DNA of 64,000 nucleotides from SURF-21 sp964510515 (GTDB lineage Bacteria > Actinomycetota > Geothermincolia > Geothermincolales > RBG-13-55-18). Positions 55,039 to 64,000 of the stretch are shown piece by piece. Under the pieces are notes generated by a model, which did not search any database, was not told the DNA's origin, and saw only the letters and a program-made list of their open reading frames with translations. The stretch lies in the NCBI GenBank assembly GCA_964510515.1, contig CAZEAU010000007.1, positions 1-64,000 on the forward strand, given 5' to 3'. Positions within the stretch are counted from its first letter, which is position 1, and each line of letters starts with the position of its first letter. A program made the position numbers and the translations under genes.

Positions 55039-56197
55039 ATTGCGCTCCCTTCTTTCGGGTCACGAAAACGAGGTCGAAGGCCAGCGGCCGGGCCAGGTTC
55101 CCCAGCCGCATGGCCGCGCGATAGAGGGGCCGGTAGCGCGGGTGCCCGAAGCGGCGGGGGAGCAGGTCCACCTTCTTCCCGCGCCGGAAATAGTTGAAGA
55201 GGAACTCGAGATAGATGCCCCGGCACTCCAGCACCTGCAGGCCCTCTCTCTCCAGCAGCTTCCAGGTCTCGCGGTAGGTGAGCTCGTTGATGTGCTCGGG
55301 GTTGACCACCTCCCGCTCGCGGTTGACGCGGTTGAGCAGCCTGGCGGCGTTGGGGGTGGTGAGCACCATCACCCCCCCGGGACGCAGCACCCTTATCCAC
55401 TCCCTGAGCGCCCCCGGGGGGTCGATGACGTGCTCGATGATCTCCCCGGCGTAGAGGCCGTCGAACTCCGCGTCCGCGAAGGGCAGCTCCACGGCGTCGC
55501 TCTCCACGCACCTGAAGTGGGGGCTGTTCTCGCGGATGGTGCGCAGGGCGGGCTCGTCCAGGTCGCAGCAGGTTATCTCGTAGGGCCAGTCCTCGCTGAT
55601 GTGGCGGAACATGCTGGTGCCCGAACCCACGTCCGCCACCTTAGCGGCGTCCCGGAACCAGCGCCGGAAGACGGAGGCCAGCACCCGCACGCGCGCGGCG
55701 TGGAACTGCTCCAGGAAGATGTCGAAGGCGGTCTCCCCGTACGCCCCCTGATGCTCCTCCGCGGAGTAGTAGCGCTTGAGCAGCGCGGGGTCCTGCACGT
55801 AGGCGGGGATGTTCACCCTCTCCACCTCCTCCCCCTCCCGCGCCGCCACCACCATCACGTCCAGGATGGGGGGGACGATGAACTCCGGGTTGTGCCAGCA
55901 GGAGGAGGGCCGCAGCTCCTCCCCGCCGCGCCGCACCCGCACCGGGGGGCGCGAGCCCTCCGCGTCCACCTCCAGGGTGACCTCCAGGTCCGCCGTCTCC
56001 GCGGGCGCGAGGGGGACCTCGTATATCCAGTAGCCCCAGTGGCGCTGCGGATGCACGTGCAGCCCGTGGTCGTAGATGTCTATGCAGAAGGAGGAGACCG
56101 CCCCCCGCCCGCCCAGGCGCAGCGCGAAGTCCAGCGGCTCCCCAGCCGCCTCGAGCCTCTCCGGCACGCCGCCCAGCGCCGCCTGCGTGATCTCCAT
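55025..56197 (-). CDS. Methyltransferase with N-terminal beta-rich domain
   Basis: 390 aa. The C-terminal half (about 150-390) is a class I SAM-dependent methyltransferase: VADVGSGTSMFRHIS (motif I), CDLDEPALRTIREN, FDGLYAGEIIEHVIDPPGALREW and RVLRPGGVMVLTTPN. The first 120 residues (LDFALRLGGRGAVSSFCIDIYDHGLHVHPQ, SSCWHNPEFIVPPILDVMV) look like a beta-sandwich and may bind the acceptor. It is probably a glycan- or lipid-modifying methyltransferase of the cluster. The gene overlaps the acyl-CoA synthetase start. Confidence 0.85.
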   Translation of the reverse strand: MEITQAALGGVPERLEAAGEPLDFALRLGGRGAVSSFCIDIYDHGLHVHPQRHWGYWIYEVPLAPAETADLEVTLEVDAEGSRPPVRVRRGGEELRPSSCWHNPEFIVPPILDVMVVAAREGEEVERVNIPAYVQDPALLKRYYSAEEHQGAYGETAFDIFLEQFHAARVRVLASVFRRWFRDAAKVADVGSGTSMFRHISEDWPYEITCCDLDEPALRTIRENSPHFRCVESDAVELPFADAEFDGLYAGEIIEHVIDPPGALREWIRVLRPGGVMVLTTPNAARLLNRVNREREVVNPEHINELTYRETWKLLEREGLQVLECRGIYLEFLFNYFRRGKKVDLLPRRFGHPRYRPLYRAAMRLGNLARPLAFDLVFVTRKKGAQYDGE

Positions 56198-56264
56198 TAC
56201 CTCCCCGCGTCCTCGCGCCCCCGCCGCGCCGGCGCGCGCAAGGGGTCCCTGCCGTCAGGCAACA

Positions 56265-57956
56265 TCATAAGCCTTCGCCCGCCCCTTGCGAACCGGGCCG
56301 CCGCGTTTTCCCCGCCGCCGTCACCGGCGCCGTGCCCGCTCGCCCCTCGCCCGGCGCCCGTTCGCTCCCATCCTCCCCCGGGGCCAGCTCGAGGACGAAG
56401 GCGAAGGAATCGGCGTTCTCCTCGTCTGTCGGGGGGACGTGAAACTCGGCCACCAGCACCAGCTGCTCCAGCGCGGCGGGGTCTATCCCCGCTATGCGCA
56501 GGGCGTCCTCGAGGTCGTGGCGCGCGGAGTAGAGCACGATATAGCGCACCCCCCTCTCCCGCCCCTGCTCCAGCAGGCGCTCCGGGTCCACGTCGGCGGG
56601 CTCGAAGTCCTGCCAGTCCCCCAAAAAGAGGGCGTCGCGCCCGAGGTAGAAAGAGGCCGCGGCGCCGAGGTTGGTGGCCACCTCTCCCTGGCCCCCGTGT
56701 TCCTTGAGCCACAGCAGCGCCTGCTTGGAGGCCAGTCCCCCCTGGTCGTCCTCCAGGAAGGTTATGTTGCGCCGGTAGAAATCGTTGCTGGACGGCCGCG
56801 CGGTCAGCGCCAGGGCGGCGCTCATGCACAGCGCCAGCACGAGCAGCGCCGCGGCCACGGGCGGCGCCTGCCTCCTTCCCTCCAGTTTCTCCACCGGCAC
56901 GCCCAAGAGCGCGCCCGCGCCCAGGCACAGCGGCGGCACGGCGGGGATGAGGAAGCGCACCGAGGCGAAGTACCACAGGAAATGCAGGGGGCCCATGCAA
57001 AGCAGCCAGGCCCAGAGGAAGAGGGCGTAGCGGCGGAAGCGGCGCAGCAGCAGGGAGCAGGCCAGCCCCGCGTAGCCGAAGACCAGATAGCCCCAGTGAT
57101 AGGAACGGTGGCTTATGCCGGCGGGGTCGAGGTCGGAGAAGATGAGGTACCGCCTTATCCTCTCCCACTTGCTGAACATCTCCAGCTGCGGCAGGTAGCT
57201 GTGCATCTCGTCTGTGTAGGCGCTCTTGAAGGGGGCGCCGAAGGTGATGAGGTTGCGCAGCGCGAAGGCGGCGGCGGGGAGGAGCGCGATGCCGCCCGCC
57301 GCGAGCACGTGCTCCAGGCGGGCGCGCCCGCGGTGCCAGTAGTAGAGGAGGAAGGCCCCCTCGCAGGCGATGAGCAGCATCCCCTCCCAGCGCGTGACCG
57401 CGGTGAGGCCCGCCGCCGCCGCCGCCAGGTAGAGATCGCGCCTGCGGCCACGCTTCAGCCAGCGCAAAAAGAACATGGCGGAAAGGCAGGTGAGCAGGGT
57501 GAAGAGCCCCTCGGACATGGGCACCGAGGCCCAGGCCACGCTGATGGGCTCGAAGGCGAAGAGGGCGGCGGCGGCGATGCCGGCACGCCGCCCGAAGACC
57601 GCCCTCCCCATGGAGTAGAGGGGAAAGACGCAGGCCGCGGAGAGGAGCGCGTTGCCCAGCTTGCCCGCCGTCTCCAGGTCGGGGACGAAGAGGTTGATGG
57701 TGGCAATGCTCACCGGGTAGAGGGGCAGGAACTTGAAATGCTGATGCCCCGCCACCGCGTACTCGAGCCCGTGCCGGAGGTTGCGGGCCAGCGTAAGGTA
57801 ATAGTAGCTGTCGTAGGTGAAGATGGGCGATTTGGCAGCGAAGCGCCAGCGCCAGGCCAGGGCGGCGGCGAAGACCAGCAGCAGCGCGGCGCGCCAGGCC
57901 CAGGTCTCGAGGCTGCCGCCCTTGCGCTCCCTTTTCCCGCCGTGTTTCCGCGTCAT
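56265..57956 (-). CDS. Polytopic glycosyltransferase, PMT/ArnT-like (GT39/83)
   Basis: 563 aa. After a basic N-terminus (MTRKHGGKRERKGG) come about twelve membrane segments. The first extracytoplasmic loop reads SPIFTYDSYYYLTLARNLRHGLEYAV, with the Asp expected for the catalytic base of PMT/ArnT enzymes; the next loop FKFLPLYPVSIATI is also conserved in that group. A soluble C-terminal domain (about 420-563) contains VKYIVLYSARHDLEDALR-like sequence and ends in a charged tail. Donor probably polyprenyl-linked. Confidence 0.86.
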   Translation of the reverse strand: MTRKHGGKRERKGGSLETWAWRAALLLVFAAALAWRWRFAAKSPIFTYDSYYYLTLARNLRHGLEYAVAGHQHFKFLPLYPVSIATINLFVPDLETAGKLGNALLSAACVFPLYSMGRAVFGRRAGIAAAALFAFEPISVAWASVPMSEGLFTLLTCLSAMFFLRWLKRGRRRDLYLAAAAAGLTAVTRWEGMLLIACEGAFLLYYWHRGRARLEHVLAAGGIALLPAAAFALRNLITFGAPFKSAYTDEMHSYLPQLEMFSKWERIRRYLIFSDLDPAGISHRSYHWGYLVFGYAGLACSLLLRRFRRYALFLWAWLLCMGPLHFLWYFASVRFLIPAVPPLCLGAGALLGVPVEKLEGRRQAPPVAAALLVLALCMSAALALTARPSSNDFYRRNITFLEDDQGGLASKQALLWLKEHGGQGEVATNLGAAASFYLGRDALFLGDWQDFEPADVDPERLLEQGRERGVRYIVLYSARHDLEDALRIAGIDPAALEQLVLVAEFHVPPTDEENADSFAFVLELAPGEDGSERAPGEGRAGTAPVTAAGKTRRPGSQGAGEGL

Positions 57957-57960
57957 GGCA

Positions 57961-60672
57961 TCAGGCCGCCTCGATAAAATGCGCCGCCGGGCGCGCCCGC
58001 CGGGCGCGGGCGGGCCCCGTCGCGGAGGGCGCCTCGCGCATCCCCTCCTGCGGCCGGCCCTCTATCTCCACCTCTATCTCCAGGCCCTCCCCGAAGCTGC
58101 CCTCCAGCTCGCATACCAGCTCCGCGCGCAGGGTGAAGGAGCCGGAGACCGCGGGGAGCCTGACCAGCGTAGGCACCACCACCCTCTGCCCGGGGGCAAC
58201 GTCTCCGGGCAGGCTGCAGCGCTGCTCGCCCAGGACCTTCTTCCCTCCCCGCTCCCAGGTGATCCCGATGCGCACCACGCCCGCGCCCGTTTCCCCCGTC
58301 GCGCCGTCCCGCGGCGCCGACCTCCACAGCGTGTCCCCGCTGTTCACCACCTCGAAGCTGAGCGGCAGCAGCCCGTCCGGCGCGGACGGGGCGATGCTGC
58401 CGGCGGCGGCCAGGGAGCCGTCCAGAAACCGCGGCCGCGTGGACACCGGCGTCTCCGCCACCCGCACCGGGAAGGTGAACCCTCTCGCGCCCAGCACCCC
58501 GCCGGCCAGCGCCAGGCGCAGGGTGTAGGCGCCCTCCTCCCGCGGCGCCGCCAAAAAGAGCGGTATGCTCAGCCCCTCGCCGCCGCCCAGGAAGAACGGC
58601 CCCCAGAACTCGCCCTCGCAGGCGCATACCTCGCTCCCTTCCGCGTCCAGGAAATCCGCCCGGTAGCGCTGCGAGCCCTCCTCCAGGGAGATGAAGGGCG
58701 CGGCGCCTCGGTTCGCGGCCACGAGCCCCAGGCTGAACTCCTGCGCGGGCGGCACCGCATCGGGGCAGGAGGCGGTGACCTCCAGGGCCTCCGGCCCCGC
58801 CGCCGGGCCCGGCTCCACCCGGAAAACGGCCCGGTCTCCGAAGTCCTCCGCCATCTCCAGCCCGGGCAGGGAGAAGAGGCGCGCGTTGAACTCCCCGCGG
58901 CGCTGCGGCTGCACCGCCTCCCTGTCCCATATCACGTAGTCCACCCGCAGGGCCTGCAGCAGCTCCAGGGTGCGGCGCGAGGGGAAGCCCTGCATCTCGG
59001 TGATGGTGCGCCGGTAATGGTAGGGGTAATAGCCGCTGTAGCCGTTGACTATCCTCTTCCAGTGATAGGTGCTGAAATAGACGACGCTGGCCTCGCCCTC
59101 GTGGAAGGCGAGCATGTCGGCGAAATCCAGCCCGAGGTCGCGGTCGTTGTTCGTCGCCGGGCTCAGGGGCGAGGTGGGCAGCTCGATGACCCGGACGTCC
59201 CCCTCCTGCTCCGCCAGCCAGGAGTAGGCCTCGGGCACCTGCCGTCCCACCGGCACCGCGGCGACGGCGAAGTTCACGCTCAAGAGCTCGCAGAGGAGGA
59301 TGATCAGCAGGCACGCGGGCACGGCGCGGCGCGGCCCCCGCCTGCCCCCGCCCGCCCGCAGGCGCGCGAGGAGCCAGGCCATGCCGTACCCCGCCATCAT
59401 CGCCAGGGCCAGGACCACGAGGACGTAGAAGCGCGAGGGCACGCGTATGAACTTGAGCAGGCCCAGGCGGAAGAGGGCGATGAAGGGCGGGTTGGGGATG
59501 CCGCGGGGCCTCGGTCCCAGGACCAGCATCAGGCCCAGCAGCAGCAGCAGCAGGGGGAAGAGGACCCCGTGCCGGAAGGGGAAGAGCTCGCGCTCTCCGG
59601 CCGCCTCCCCGCCCAGCGCCGGCGCGGTCCCTCCCCCTTCCTCCGCTTCGCTTGCCCCTTGCGGCGGCGCCGCCTTACTCCGCCCGCCCCACAGGGCGGC
59701 CAGCCCCAGCAGGGCGAGGACGAGCACCGCGAAGCCGGGGAAGAGCACGCTCTCCCCTCGCATCCCCGGCAACTCGAAGGGCGGCGCGGCATCCCCGTAG
59801 AGCAGGTTCTCGGGCAGCACGCGCAGGAAGTCCCTGCCCCCCGCCGCATACCCCTCCAGCTCCTCCAGGGAACGCTCAAAGCCGGGCAGGCGGTCGTGGG
59901 CGCGCAGATAGGGCAGGGCGAAGGGGAGGACGATGAGCATGGCCGCCGCCACCGCCGCCGCCACCGCCAGCAGGCGCATGAGGTCCTCGCGCCTCCTGCT
60001 GAAGACCGCCACCCACACCCACAGGGTGGCCACGACCAGGGAGGTGAAGATGAGGTAGTGCCAGCTGGAGAGGGCCTGGGCGAGGAAGAAAAGGCCGAAG
60101 AAGACGAGGTTCCGCCTCCCCCCCTTGCGCAGGTAACGGTGCTCGTAGAGGAGGGCGAAGGGGAGGAAGGGCGAGAAGAAGATGTGCAGATGTCCCATCT
60201 TGCTCAACTTGTAGGGGCAAAAGGCGAAGAAGAGCCCCGCCGCCAGGCCGGCCCAGCGGCTGGAGGTGAGGTCGCGCATGAGCAGGTAGCACCCGAACCC
60301 GGAGAATATGGCTCCGAAGAAGAGGAGGGAGTTGTAGGCCAGCACGGGGTTCCCGAAAAGGTGGTAGAGCGGCGCGGCCAGCAGGCCCAGGGCGAAGAGG
60401 TGCTCGGAATAGGCCAGCACGTCCCGCGAGGGATAGATGATGTTGCCCTGGAAGAGCGCGGTGGGGTTGCTGAAGATGGTCTTGGCGTCCCAGGATATGA
60501 TCCAGGAGTTGAGCAGGGTGTCTCCGCGCCCCCCGATGACCCCGTTATGGAAGTGCAGGACCAGGGGCCAGGTGAAGGCGACGGTGAGGGCCGCAAACAG
60601 CAGCAGCACCAGCGTATATTCCCTTTTCTTCGTGGCCGGCGCCCACTCCAGGGCCCTCTGCAGAACGTTCAA
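57961..60672 (-). CDS. Large polytopic membrane protein with C-terminal CARDB-like domains
   Basis: 903 aa from TTG 60672 (AGAGGA upstream); in-frame starts up to 60789 would add an Arg/Gly-rich segment. About twelve membrane segments span 15-490. The first loop, FHNGVIGGRGDTLLNSWIISWD, is followed by GNIIYPSRDVLAYSEHLFALG, a pattern seen in large uncharacterised membrane proteins of the YfhO/GT-C type. The C-terminal 400 residues hold a soluble segment and beta-sandwich repeats (EFSLGLVAANRGAAPF, LPLSFEVVNSGDTLWRSAP). The gene ends four bases before the 56265 gene's start. Probable GT-C glycosyltransferase. Confidence 0.72.
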   Translation of the reverse strand: MNVLQRALEWAPATKKREYTLVLLLFAALTVAFTWPLVLHFHNGVIGGRGDTLLNSWIISWDAKTIFSNPTALFQGNIIYPSRDVLAYSEHLFALGLLAAPLYHLFGNPVLAYNSLLFFGAIFSGFGCYLLMRDLTSSRWAGLAAGLFFAFCPYKLSKMGHLHIFFSPFLPFALLYEHRYLRKGGRRNLVFFGLFFLAQALSSWHYLIFTSLVVATLWVWVAVFSRRREDLMRLLAVAAAVAAAMLIVLPFALPYLRAHDRLPGFERSLEELEGYAAGGRDFLRVLPENLLYGDAAPPFELPGMRGESVLFPGFAVLVLALLGLAALWGGRSKAAPPQGASEAEEGGGTAPALGGEAAGERELFPFRHGVLFPLLLLLLGLMLVLGPRPRGIPNPPFIALFRLGLLKFIRVPSRFYVLVVLALAMMAGYGMAWLLARLRAGGGRRGPRRAVPACLLIILLCELLSVNFAVAAVPVGRQVPEAYSWLAEQEGDVRVIELPTSPLSPATNNDRDLGLDFADMLAFHEGEASVVYFSTYHWKRIVNGYSGYYPYHYRRTITEMQGFPSRRTLELLQALRVDYVIWDREAVQPQRRGEFNARLFSLPGLEMAEDFGDRAVFRVEPGPAAGPEALEVTASCPDAVPPAQEFSLGLVAANRGAAPFISLEEGSQRYRADFLDAEGSEVCACEGEFWGPFFLGGGEGLSIPLFLAAPREEGAYTLRLALAGGVLGARGFTFPVRVAETPVSTRPRFLDGSLAAAGSIAPSAPDGLLPLSFEVVNSGDTLWRSAPRDGATGETGAGVVRIGITWERGGKKVLGEQRCSLPGDVAPGQRVVVPTLVRLPAVSGSFTLRAELVCELEGSFGEGLEIEVEIEGRPQEGMREAPSATGPARARRARPAAHFIEAA

Positions 60673-60865
60673 GCGTCCTCTTTCCCTTGTGCCGGCGGGC
60701 GCCTCGCCGCGCCTGCCCGGGGGGTTGCCCCGCACCGTATCGCTCCCGGCGTTTTTCTTCGCGCCCCGCAGACCTTCCTTCCCCCGCACCGCCCCGCGCT
60801 CGAGCGAAGCGGGAGATCATGCCCGCGCTCCGTCCGCGCCAGAGCGCACCCGCGCCGCCCCGCGC

Positions 60866-61945
60866 TCAGGCGAAGCGGGAGAGGTATCCCTTCAGCGCGT
60901 CCAGCGCGCGTTCGGGGCGGAAATCCTCCATCCGCGCCCGCCCCCGCGCGGCCAGCAGGGCGCGCAGCTCCGCGTTGGCGGCCAGCTCCGCCATGGCCTC
61001 GGCCACCACCGGGAGGTCGAGCTCCTTGAAGCAGATGCCGGCGCCGCCCAGGGTATAGGGGATGGCCGAGCTTTCCCGGGCCAGGATGGGCACGCCGAAG
61101 TACATGCTCTCCAGCAGCGGCACGCAGAAGCCCTCGTGCATGCTGCAGGTGATGAAGACGTGCGCGGCGCGGTAATAGGCGCGCAGGTCGGCGTCCGGTA
61201 CCCCCGCCGGCCACCCCGGCATGATCGCCCTGCCCTGCAGCCTGCGCCCGTAGATGGCGTCCGCGATGACCTGATTGTACCCCATGAGCAGGGTGGTCCC
61301 CACCAGGAAGAGGCGCGAGTGGGCGTTGATGCCGTGGTGGTAGTGGGCGAAGACGTCCACCACGTCCTCCACCCGCTTGTTGGGGACCATCCTCCCCACG
61401 AAGAGCACGTTGACCCGGCCGTCCGAGAGCTCCTCCACCAGCTCCCGGTTGTAATCGCCGCCCATCTCGCCGCTGTCCACGATTATGGGCACCACCCCCG
61501 TGCGCTCGGCGTCGAAGCCCGCCTGCAGCAGCTCCTCGCGGTTGAACTCGGAGTCGGAGACGGCGAGGTCGCAATTCCTGAAGTTGGGGATGAGGTCCCG
61601 GCCCAGCCGGCAGTATTCCGCCATGAAGGCGTCGTAGGGGGCGAAGAACTCCGGCGGGGTGATGTTGTGATAGTAGAAGACGCGCCGGTTGCGGCTGTGG
61701 TCGTAGAACTCGTGGTTCGTGTCGTAGATGGAATAGTGGAAGACCAGGAGGTCGTCGCGGCTCTTGAGGTAGCGCCTGCGGTACTCCGGCAGGCCCTCGT
61801 TGACCTCCTCCATGACGTCGTCGTGGGCGGTGGCATAGACGTGGCTCTCCCACCCCCAGGAGATGGCCGCCTCGTGGATGCGCATGACCTGGTTGGTGAT
61901 GGCGTCCCCGTATTTCAGGCGGGCGCATATCTGGTGTATCCTCAC
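60866..61945 (-). CDS. GT4 glycosyltransferase, YHNITPPEFF subgroup
   Basis: 359 aa. It has MRIHQICARLKYGDAITNQVMRIHEAA, the characteristic RRVFYYHNITPPEFFAPYDAF, DLAVSDSEFNREELLQAGF, VLFVGRMVPNKRVEDVVDVFAHYH and the donor-site SMHEGFCVPLLESMYFGVPILA (EX7E). The pattern is shared with the partial gene at 63069, so the two flank a methyltransferase-like gene as related copies. ATG overlaps the previous stop (ATGA). Confidence 0.92.
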   Translation of the reverse strand: MRIHQICARLKYGDAITNQVMRIHEAAISWGWESHVYATAHDDVMEEVNEGLPEYRRRYLKSRDDLLVFHYSIYDTNHEFYDHSRNRRVFYYHNITPPEFFAPYDAFMAEYCRLGRDLIPNFRNCDLAVSDSEFNREELLQAGFDAERTGVVPIIVDSGEMGGDYNRELVEELSDGRVNVLFVGRMVPNKRVEDVVDVFAHYHHGINAHSRLFLVGTTLLMGYNQVIADAIYGRRLQGRAIMPGWPAGVPDADLRAYYRAAHVFITCSMHEGFCVPLLESMYFGVPILARESSAIPYTLGGAGICFKELDLPVVAEAMAELAANAELRALLAARGRARMEDFRPERALDALKGYLSRFA

Positions 61946-63072
61946 CCTCCCGCCCCCTTCTCCCCCCGCAGCAGCGCGGTGCCGGCCTCTTCCCGCTCCT
62001 CCACCGCGAAGCCCTCCCGCTCCAGGAGCGCGCGCAAAAACGCCTCGGGCCAGAAACGCGCGAAGCCGTCCTCGTAGGGGAAGCGGCGCGCCTCGCCTCC
62101 GCCGCGGCCCAGAAGCACCCCTCCGCCGCCGCCCAGGTTACCGCCGGCCCAGCGCAGCAGCCCCTCGAGCTGCGGCCCGTCCATGCACTCGGGGAAGGGC
62201 ACGATGAGCAGGTCGGCCCCGGCCATGCCCGCGTTCTCGAGCAGCTCCAGGGGCCGGGGGTGATACCTGGCGGGATAGAAGCGCGACTGCGCCTCGGCCA
62301 CCGCGCGGGCGTGGTCGTCCGCGGCCAGCGCCAGGAGGCCCTTTTCCCACAAGGCCTCCAGCAGGGCGTGCCCGGGTATGCCCACCACCACCGCTCCCGC
62401 GCCGCAGAGCCCCGCCGCGTACTCCGCGGCCTGCGCGCTCCAAGCCGGCCGCGAGGCCAGCCACACGCCGCCGCGCCGCTCCCGGCCGGGGTAGGGGCCC
62501 CGGCTGCCCGAGCGCAGCAGGCGGTGGAGTATCTCCAGCTCGCGGGCGGCGAAGATGTTGAACTGCTTGAGCTGCTGGAAGTAGCCCTCGCCCACGCCCT
62601 GCACCACCCTCATCGTGACCGCGTGCGCGATCATCCTGCGCAGAGGCGGGCGCTTCCCGTCCCCCCTCTCCCCCTTCGCCCGCGGCTGCGGGGCGGCTCC
62701 CCCATCCGCCGCCGGGGGGGGCTCCTCCGCGCCCGGCGGGGTCGCCTCCTCCGCGCCGGCGGGCGCTGGCCGCGCCGGTCCGCCGCTCTTCGCCGCGGCC
62801 TCTTCCTGTTCCCGGCGCGTGGCCGAGACCAGGCGGCGCCAGCGGCTCCCCTCCTCGCGCCTGCGGTCCTTCTCCTCGTCCTCCTCGTCCAGCGCCCGGC
62901 GCAGGCCGTGCAGGGAGGCGAAGCCCTGGTCCCGCGACTCGCGCATCACCGCGAGCAGGTCGCGCTCCAGCAGCTCCAGCAGCTCCGGGGCATACAGGAG
63001 GTGCTCGCGCCGCAGCTTCACCCGCGCCCTCAGGCCGTGCACATCGAGCTCCTTGCCGTTGACGCGTATCAT
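61942..63072 (-). CDS. Methyltransferase-like protein with disordered Ala/Pro linker
   Basis: 376 aa. The N-terminus (MIRVNGKELDVHGLRARVKLRREHLLYAPELLELLERD) is helical and followed by a low-complexity Ala/Pro/Glu stretch (about 95-135). Then VGEGYFQQLKQFNIFAARELEILHRLL resembles the QQxxFN helix often preceding methyltransferase domains in glycan clusters. The C-terminus has ADLLIVPFPECMDGPQLEGLLRW and FWPEAFLRALLEREGFAVEE, like motif post-I and the end of class I methyltransferases. The glycine-rich motif I is missing, so it may be inactive. Coupled on both sides by ATGA overlaps. Confidence 0.6.
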   Translation of the reverse strand: MIRVNGKELDVHGLRARVKLRREHLLYAPELLELLERDLLAVMRESRDQGFASLHGLRRALDEEDEEKDRRREEGSRWRRLVSATRREQEEAAAKSGGPARPAPAGAEEATPPGAEEPPPAADGGAAPQPRAKGERGDGKRPPLRRMIAHAVTMRVVQGVGEGYFQQLKQFNIFAARELEILHRLLRSGSRGPYPGRERRGGVWLASRPAWSAQAAEYAAGLCGAGAVVVGIPGHALLEALWEKGLLALAADDHARAVAEAQSRFYPARYHPRPLELLENAGMAGADLLIVPFPECMDGPQLEGLLRWAGGNLGGGGGVLLGRGGGEARRFPYEDGFARFWPEAFLRALLEREGFAVEEREEAGTALLRGEKGAGG

Positions 63073-64000
63073 GCCTCCACCCCCCCGGGCGAGGCCAGCA
63101 GGCGCGCCAGCGCGCGCTCCAGGTGGCGGGCAAATTCCTCGCGGCTGAAATCGGCGAGCCTCTCCCGCTGCGCCGCCACCACCCTCTCCCTGAGCAGGGA
63201 GTCGCGCTCCAGGCGGTCCAGCAGCTCCGCCAGCAGGGGATAGTCCTTGTCGTCGAAGAGTATGCCCGCCCCGCCCATGGTCTCCGGCACCGCCCCGGCC
63301 TCGTAGGCCAGCACCACCAGGCCGAAGTGGAAGCACTCCAGCAGGGGGGTGCTGAAGCCCTCGTGCTCGCTCATGGAGAGGTAATAGCGGCAGTTGCGGT
63401 AGCAGGCGGCCAGCTGCGCGTCGCTTAACCGCCCCAGGAAATGCACGCTCCCCTCCAGGCCCAGCTCCCGGACCAGGGCGGCGAGGGCGGCGTAATAGCT
63501 CTTGAGCATGAACCCCGCCACCACCAGGCGCGAGTCCGCGTTGACGCCGCGGTGATAGCAGGCGAAGAGCCTGATGGCGTCCTCGACCTTCTTGTTGGGG
63601 ACCACGCGCCCCACGCAGAGCAGGTTGGTCTTGCCGTCCCCCAGCCATCTCGCCAGCGCCGCGTCCTCGCCCGCCTCCAGGCATTCCAGGGGCGGCTGTA
63701 TGGGGAGCACGTCGCTCTTCTCGGGGGCGAACCCCAGCTCCAGGAGCTCGCGGCGGTTGAACTCGGAGTCGGCCAGGGCCAGGTCGCAGTCCGCGAACTC
63801 CCGCAGGTGTTCACGCCCCAGCCGGCAGAGGAAAAAGGAGCCGAAATGGTAGTCGCGATAGTACTCCGGCGGGGTGATGTTGTGATAGATGAGCGCCTTG
63901 CGGTGGCGGGTCTCGTGAAAGAGGCGGCAGTTCTCGCAGTAGAGGGCGTAATGGTAGAGGAGCACGTCCTCCTCGTCCTCGTGCATGACCTTGGCGTACT
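63069..64000 (-). CDS. GT4 glycosyltransferase, YHNITPPEYY subgroup (5' end outside window)
   Basis: The visible C-terminal part is about 310 aa and the frame is open to the window edge, so the N-terminus is missing. It contains HRKALIYHNITPPEYYRDYHFG, DLALADSEFNRRELLELGF, LLCVGRVVPNKKVEDAIRLFACYHRGVN and the EX7E motif SEHEGFSTPLLECFHFGLVVLA. The residues match the gene at 60866 closely in order and spacing. The stop overlaps the next ATG (ATGA). Confidence 0.9.
   Translation of the reverse strand, partial: YAKVMHEDEEDVLLYHYALYCENCRLFHETRHRKALIYHNITPPEYYRDYHFGSFFLCRLGREHLREFADCDLALADSEFNRRELLELGFAPEKSDVLPIQPPLECLEAGEDAALARWLGDGKTNLLCVGRVVPNKKVEDAIRLFACYHRGVNADSRLVVAGFMLKSYYAALAALVRELGLEGSVHFLGRLSDAQLAACYRNCRYYLSMSEHEGFSTPLLECFHFGLVVLAYEAGAVPETMGGAGILFDDKDYPLLAELLDRLERDSLLRERVVAAQRERLADFSREEFARHLERALARLLASPGGVEA

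Noticed and set aside
57817..61029. 1,070-codon rightward ORF
   Set aside because: Antisense shadow of two polytopic membrane protein genes, with compositional bias and no domain.

Overview
The window is a GC-rich draft contig containing two 100-N scaffold gaps, probably from a deep-branching member of the Actinomycetota. The placement is inference, not a database result. It rests on high GC, a tmRNA tag beginning ADS, the linkage of prfB, ftsE-ftsX and smpB, frequent ATGA/GTGA/TTGA gene overlaps, and TTG/GTG starts. No rRNA or tRNA genes, CRISPR array, complete insertion sequence or replication origin is visible.

Bases 1-24,000 are mostly conserved housekeeping genes. They hold a metallo-beta-lactamase-fold hydrolase; smpB and ssrA (tmRNA); a three-gene ABC importer; and a leftward block of S41 protease, ftsX, ftsE, split transketolase, PHP phosphoesterase, prfB with a programmed +1 frameshift, secA, two membrane HD-domain proteins, a coupled 24-codon ORF and long-form hpf. 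Between hpf and comF lies a structured RNA unit with its own promoter and terminator that fits the raiA-motif RNA class. Next come a sugar nucleotidyltransferase, mtnA and ahcY.

Bases 24,000-51,000 form a large cell-surface glycan region. It contains two GDP-mannose-dehydratase-like SDRs, two sugar-nucleotide pyrophosphorylases, UDP-glucose 6-dehydrogenase, many GT2 and GT4 glycosyltransferases, two polytopic ArnT/PMT-like proteins, an ArnE-like small transporter and a lipoprotein. It also has a secreted glycoside hydrolase whose barrel is interrupted by tandem WYFAEG repeats, and two neighbouring glycosyltransferases that share an unusual accessory domain.

Bases 51,000-64,000 hold an eight-bladed FG-GAP surface protein with the same WYFAEG repeats, a solitary ADP-forming acyl-CoA synthetase alpha subunit whose 3' end is tandemly duplicated, a methyltransferase, two more polytopic membrane proteins, and a GT4 / methyltransferase-like / GT4 trio cut by the window edge. 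An 85-bp dispersed repeat with near-inverted ends occurs four times (one copy truncated), always outside genes.
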